Shown: piece after piece, positions 61,066 to 64,000 of the stretch | How the letters are laid out: each line of letters starts with the position of its first letter | Numbering within the stretch: position 1 is the stretch's first letter | DNA from: Peptostreptococcaceae bacterium | GTDB lineage: Bacteria; Bacillota; Clostridia; Peptostreptococcales; Anaerovoracaceae | Reading direction: 5' to 3' | Length of the DNA stretch: 64,000 nucleotides | NCBI GenBank assembly: GCA_016650175.1 | Contig: JAENWG010000004.1 | Span: forward strand, 1-64,000 | Position numbers and translations under genes: made by a program | Notes under the pieces: generated by a model | Told to the model about the DNA's origin: nothing | What the model saw: the letters and a program-made list of their open reading frames with translations, nothing else | Database searches by the model: none

Positions 61066-62439
61066 TTATTTACCCAGGCAAAATGTCGAAAAAACTCTAT
61101 CTATGATATCGTCTTCTATTGTTTCGCCAAGTATCTCTCCTAACAATTTATATGCGTTATTTATATCTATTTCTACTATCTCCAGTGCCTCATTTTTCTT
61201 TATCAATTCTGTTCCATCGTCAATAGACAATTTGGCTTTAATTAGAAGGTCTTTGTGCCTGGAATTGTTAACTGTATGGCTTTCTTGCTGCTTTATTTTA
61301 CCACCTAAAAACATCTCTTCTATCGCTTTTTTTACATCTTTAAGCCCTGACATATCTTTCATAGATGTTCTAATTATTTTAGCCTCTGGTATCATATTTT
61401 TTACATGTTTTTCTTCTAATTTTAACTCGAGATCTATTTTATTAATTACTATTAAAACTTTTCTGTCATTAATTTTTTCTATAATATTAACATCTTCTTC
61501 ATCCAACATTCTACTGCTATCTAGAACCAAAATGCCCAAGTCCGCATTATTGAATTTTTCTTTTGATCTCTCAATGCCGTGCTTTTCAATTTCATTTTCA
61601 GATTTTCTTATTCCTGCTGTATCTGTCAGTATTATAGGTATTCCGCCTATATTTACGCTTTCTTCTATCGTATCTCTCGTTGTTCCTGGTACTGATGTAA
61701 CAATTACTCTATTTTCTCCAAGTATAGAATTCATTAATGATGATTTTCCTACGTTAGGTTTCCCTACTATAGCAACTCTTATACCCTCATTAAAGATTCT
61801 TCCTATTTCTGCCGAATCAATCAATTCCTTAATTTCTATATTAACTTCTTTTAACTTTTTTTCGATTTCCTTATACAATACTTGTTCTATATCCTCGTCT
61901 GGATAATCAATGTTTACCGTTATTTGAGCTAAAACATTTAGAAGTTCTTCTCTTATTTCTGCAACTACAGAACTAAAACCTCCTTGTAAATGGTTAATTG
62001 CCACATTAAAACCCTTATCAGTTTTCGCTTTAATTAAATCTATTACAGCTTCAGCCTGTGACAAATCTAACCTTCCATTTAAAAAGGCCCTCTTTGTGAA
62101 TTCACCGGGTTCTGCTAATCTAGCTCCACTATTTAACACTAAATCAAGTATTCTTTTCTGAGATATGATGCTACCATGACAGTTTATTTCAACCACATCT
62201 TCACATGTATACGTATTGGGGGCTTTCATATATACAGATAAAACTTCATCAATAGTTTCCATATTTTCAGGATTTACTATATTCCCGTAATACATATGTC
62301 TATCAATAAATTCATTTTTACTGTTTTCTCTAACGAATATTTTATTTAATATATCAAAAGATTCTTGCCCGCTTATTCTTACTATACCTATTCCACCTTC
62401 GCCTAATGCGGTTGAAATAGCCGCTATAGTATCTTCCAT
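61066..62439 (-). CDS. mnmE: tRNA modification GTPase MnmE
   Basis: GTPase partner of MnmG in U34 modification, with a folate-binding N-domain. The 457-residue protein starts [22 protein letters not shown], has the G-domain P-loop GKPNVGKS (226-233) and NKIDLE, and ends with FCLGK, the C-terminal Cys motif of the family. A bidirectional hairpin lies in the 48-base gap after jag. Confidence 0.97.
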   Translation of the reverse strand: MEDTIAAISTALGEGGIGIVRISGQESFDILNKIFVRENSKNEFIDRHMYYGNIVNPENMETIDEVLSVYMKAPNTYTCEDVVEINCHGSIISQKRILDLVLNSGARLAEPGEFTKRAFLNGRLDLSQAEAVIDLIKAKTDKGFNVAINHLQGGFSSVVAEIREELLNVLAQITVNIDYPDEDIEQVLYKEIEKKLKEVNIEIKELIDSAEIGRIFNEGIRVAIVGKPNVGKSSLMNSILGENRVIVTSVPGTTRDTIEESVNIGGIPIILTDTAGIRKSENEIEKHGIERSKEKFNNADLGILVLDSSRMLDEEDVNIIEKINDRKVLIVINKIDLELKLEEKHVKNMIPEAKIIRTSMKDMSGLKDVKKAIEEMFLGGKIKQQESHTVNNSRHKDLLIKAKLSIDDGTELIKKNEALEIVEIDINNAYKLLGEILGETIEDDIIDRVFSTFCLGK

Positions 62440-62460
62440 GTTTTTCTCCTAAATTAAATT

Positions 62461-62487
62461 AAAAAGACCCTTATTAGGGTCTTTTTA
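62461..62487. terminator. Bidirectional hairpin between jag and mnmE
   Basis: AAAAAGACCC and GGGTCTTTTT around a TTATTA loop. The T-run on the minus strand suggests termination or attenuation after jag, so mnmE may be partly uncoupled from the yidC-jag transcript. Confidence 0.85.
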
Positions 62488-63237
62488 TTATTTCAATTCG
62501 ATAACAACTCTTCTGTAAGGATCTTGTCCTTCACTTCGTGTAATTACATTTGAATTACTTTGAAGTGTTGAATGGATAATTTTCCTCTCATATGGGTTCA
62601 TAGGCTCCAGCTTAACGCTTTTTTTCGTTCTTACTACTTTATCAGCTAGTCTGTTAGCTAAACCAATTAAAGTTTTTTCTCTTTTAGAACGATAGTTTTC
62701 AGCATCTAATATTACCCTTGTGTATTCATCCTTGTTTTTATTTATTGCCAAACTAGTTAAGTACTGTATAGAATCTAATGTTTGACCTCTTTTGCCAATA
62801 ATTGTTCCTGTGTCTTTACCATCTATATCTATGTGAACTAAATTTTCTCCGACCCTAACAGCAAAAGTAAACTCTAATCCCATATTCTCTGTTACATTCT
62901 TTAAAAATTCTTTAGCTGGATGTTCTTCAACAACTTCTAAACATAAATATTCTTCAGAAATGCTTTCTATATGTTCCGGTACAACTTCAGGTTCTTCTTT
63001 CTTTGTTACCTTTTCAATTACTTTTTCAGTAATTGTTTCTTTTTTTATGGTGCTTTCTTTTTCTTCTTTTTTCTTCATCACTCTTACTTTGGCTAGCTTA
63101 GAACCTATACCAAAGAAGCCTTTACTTGGTTCTTCTAATATTGTAATATCTACTTCGTCAATGGTTAAGGCTAAGTCTTTTATCGCTAACTCAACTGCGG
63201 TATCAACATCGCTTCCCCATTTTTCTGAATATTCCAT
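62488..63237 (-). CDS. jag: Jag/KhpB-like RNA-binding protein
   Basis: A 249-residue protein with an N-terminal Jag_N domain (about 3-50), a charged Lys/Glu-rich linker (51-95), a KH domain (about 105-180, with GTIIGKRGQTLDSIQYL) and an R3H domain (about 185-249, with MNPYERKIIHSTLQ). Homologues bind many RNAs and influence cell-wall synthesis. It follows yidC, its usual neighbour. Confidence 0.94.
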   Translation of the reverse strand: MEYSEKWGSDVDTAVELAIKDLALTIDEVDITILEEPSKGFFGIGSKLAKVRVMKKKEEKESTIKKETITEKVIEKVTKKEEPEVVPEHIESISEEYLCLEVVEEHPAKEFLKNVTENMGLEFTFAVRVGENLVHIDIDGKDTGTIIGKRGQTLDSIQYLTSLAINKNKDEYTRVILDAENYRSKREKTLIGLANRLADKVVRTKKSVKLEPMNPYERKIIHSTLQSNSNVITRSEGQDPYRRVVIELK

Positions 63238-63274
63238 ACTTCTTTTCCTCCATTAGTAAATAATGAAAAAGAAA

Positions 63275-63994
63275 TTACTTTTTACTCTTTTTCTTATTAT
63301 TTTTCCCTTGATCCTTCTGCATATCTTTCCTTAATTTGTTCATTCTAATATTAAAGAATATTTGAATAAATTGACCGAAAAACCAATATAATGCTAATCC
63401 TGCGGGGTATGATCTTGCCAGCCACAATATTGAAACAGGAAAAACATATTTCATTACTGCTTGCATTGCTTGACCCTGTCCTGCTGCGCCACCGCTATCG
63501 GTCATCGCTTTGTTCATAGAAAAAGAAACAAAAGTTGCTATTCCGGCTAAGATAGGTAATATCCATAAATCCGGTTGACTCATATCCTTAATCCATAAAA
63601 AAGATTCATGAATTGCAAACAACATATTGTCATCAGCAATATATAACATAGGGTTTCTAAGCAAGGCAAATAGACCCATTATTATAGGCATCTGAATTAA
63701 CATAGGAAGACAACCACCCGCCGGGTTAAATCCTTCTTCCTTATACAATTCCGATATCTTTTGATTCATTGTTTCTTTATCATCTGCATATCGATTTTGT
63801 ATTTCTTTCATTTTTGGTTGTATACTAGACATTGCTGCTGTAGATTTGATTTGCCTAGCATATAGAGGATAAAGTAATCCTTTTACAATTAAGGTAAGAA
63901 TTACTAAAGCAAGCCCATAACTACCTACAAAATTGTAAATATAGGTTAATAAATACCCTAATGGTTTTGCTACTAATCCAAATATACTGTTCAT
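63275..63994 (-). CDS. yidC: Membrane protein insertase YidC
   Basis: Inserts proteins into the membrane. The 239-residue Gram-positive-type protein has five transmembrane segments, LVKGLLYPLYARQIKST near the first, and the NPAGGCLPMLIQMPI motif, and ends in a Lys-rich tail. It begins at an ATG six bases from the window edge; this fits the family N-terminus, but the ribosome binding site and any few extra codons lie outside. Confidence 0.94.
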   Translation of the reverse strand: MNSIFGLVAKPLGYLLTYIYNFVGSYGLALVILTLIVKGLLYPLYARQIKSTAAMSSIQPKMKEIQNRYADDKETMNQKISELYKEEGFNPAGGCLPMLIQMPIIMGLFALLRNPMLYIADDNMLFAIHESFLWIKDMSQPDLWILPILAGIATFVSFSMNKAMTDSGGAAGQGQAMQAVMKYVFPVSILWLARSYPAGLALYWFFGQFIQIFFNIRMNKLRKDMQKDQGKNNKKKSKK

Positions 63995-64000
63995 TAACTT

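Noticed and set aside
1-64000. tRNA, rRNA, prophage or toxin-antitoxin genes
   Set aside because: None could be supported in the intergenic regions or coding frames of this window.

Overview
The window is AT-rich and reads as the chromosome of an anaerobic, low-GC Gram-positive bacterium of the class Clostridia. Supporting signs are strong GGAGG ribosome binding sites, a tandem glycine riboswitch over a two-subunit glycine decarboxylase operon, a four-subunit ferredoxin-dependent 2-oxoacid oxidoreductase, rubrerythrin, Jag/R3H, RNase M5, and a DnaD-type replication protein. The genus cannot be named from the sequence. The right end is the conserved neighbourhood of the replication origin: yidC, jag, mnmE, mnmG, rsmG, two parS sites, parA and parB, all on the minus strand and so transcribed leftward. 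By conserved order, rnpA, rpmH and dnaA/oriC should lie just beyond position 64000.

Layout from left to right. 1-280 holds the end of an unknown gene, its terminator and a repeat-bearing promoter for a membrane HtrA protease. 1500-4620 (minus) has a GntR/FCD regulator, ispE, an Ig-like membrane protein and tadA. 4727-5915 (plus) has a CvpA-like protein and an acetyltransferase. 6357-11052 (plus) is a tight three-gene operon of an isoprenylcysteine-methyltransferase-like membrane protein, a GH3-family acyl-adenylating enzyme and a multi-TM GAF/GGDEF/HD-GYP protein; this is the best candidate for an undescribed system. 11090-17870 (minus) is the glycine cleavage operon gcvT-gcvH-gcvPA-gcvPB-lplA-lpdA under the riboswitch. 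17965-21906 is a divergent sulfur/redox module: a Crp/Fnr regulator with a variant rubrerythrin, facing an 808-residue CoA-disulfide-reductase/rhodanese/TusA/DsrE fusion. 22134-24280 holds proC, then a class I aldolase gene bracketed by two degenerate copies of the same insertion-sequence end.

24319-30872 (minus) has a diguanylate cyclase, tyrS, upp, rpiB, tsaC, prfA and rpmE. 31066-34246 (plus) is porGDAB behind an operator-like palindrome and an attenuator-like leader. 35-44.5 kb (minus) runs RND pump, AI-2E-type exporter, rho, DUF1385, prmC, ddl, cca. aroB (plus) stands alone. 45.6-64 kb (minus) carries an acetyltransferase, an LTA-synthase-like sulfatase, rsmA, rnmV, a DivIC-like protein, an M23 endopeptidase, a DnaD-like protein, dnaB, rplI, a soluble GdpP-like phosphodiesterase, and the parAB/mnm/yidC cluster.

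Functional links. Glycine is cleaved to one-carbon units and NADH by the gcv operon, which carries its own lipoylation and dihydrolipoamide dehydrogenase genes, while por links 2-oxoacids to ferredoxin. The GntR regulator's own promoter and the por promoter share a TTTGTATAC core at their start sites, suggesting common control. Three proteins deal with cyclic dinucleotides (HD-GYP, GGDEF, GdpP-like). No rRNA, tRNA, CRISPR array, prophage or intact transposon was seen. All functions are read from motifs by eye; no database search or structure prediction was run.
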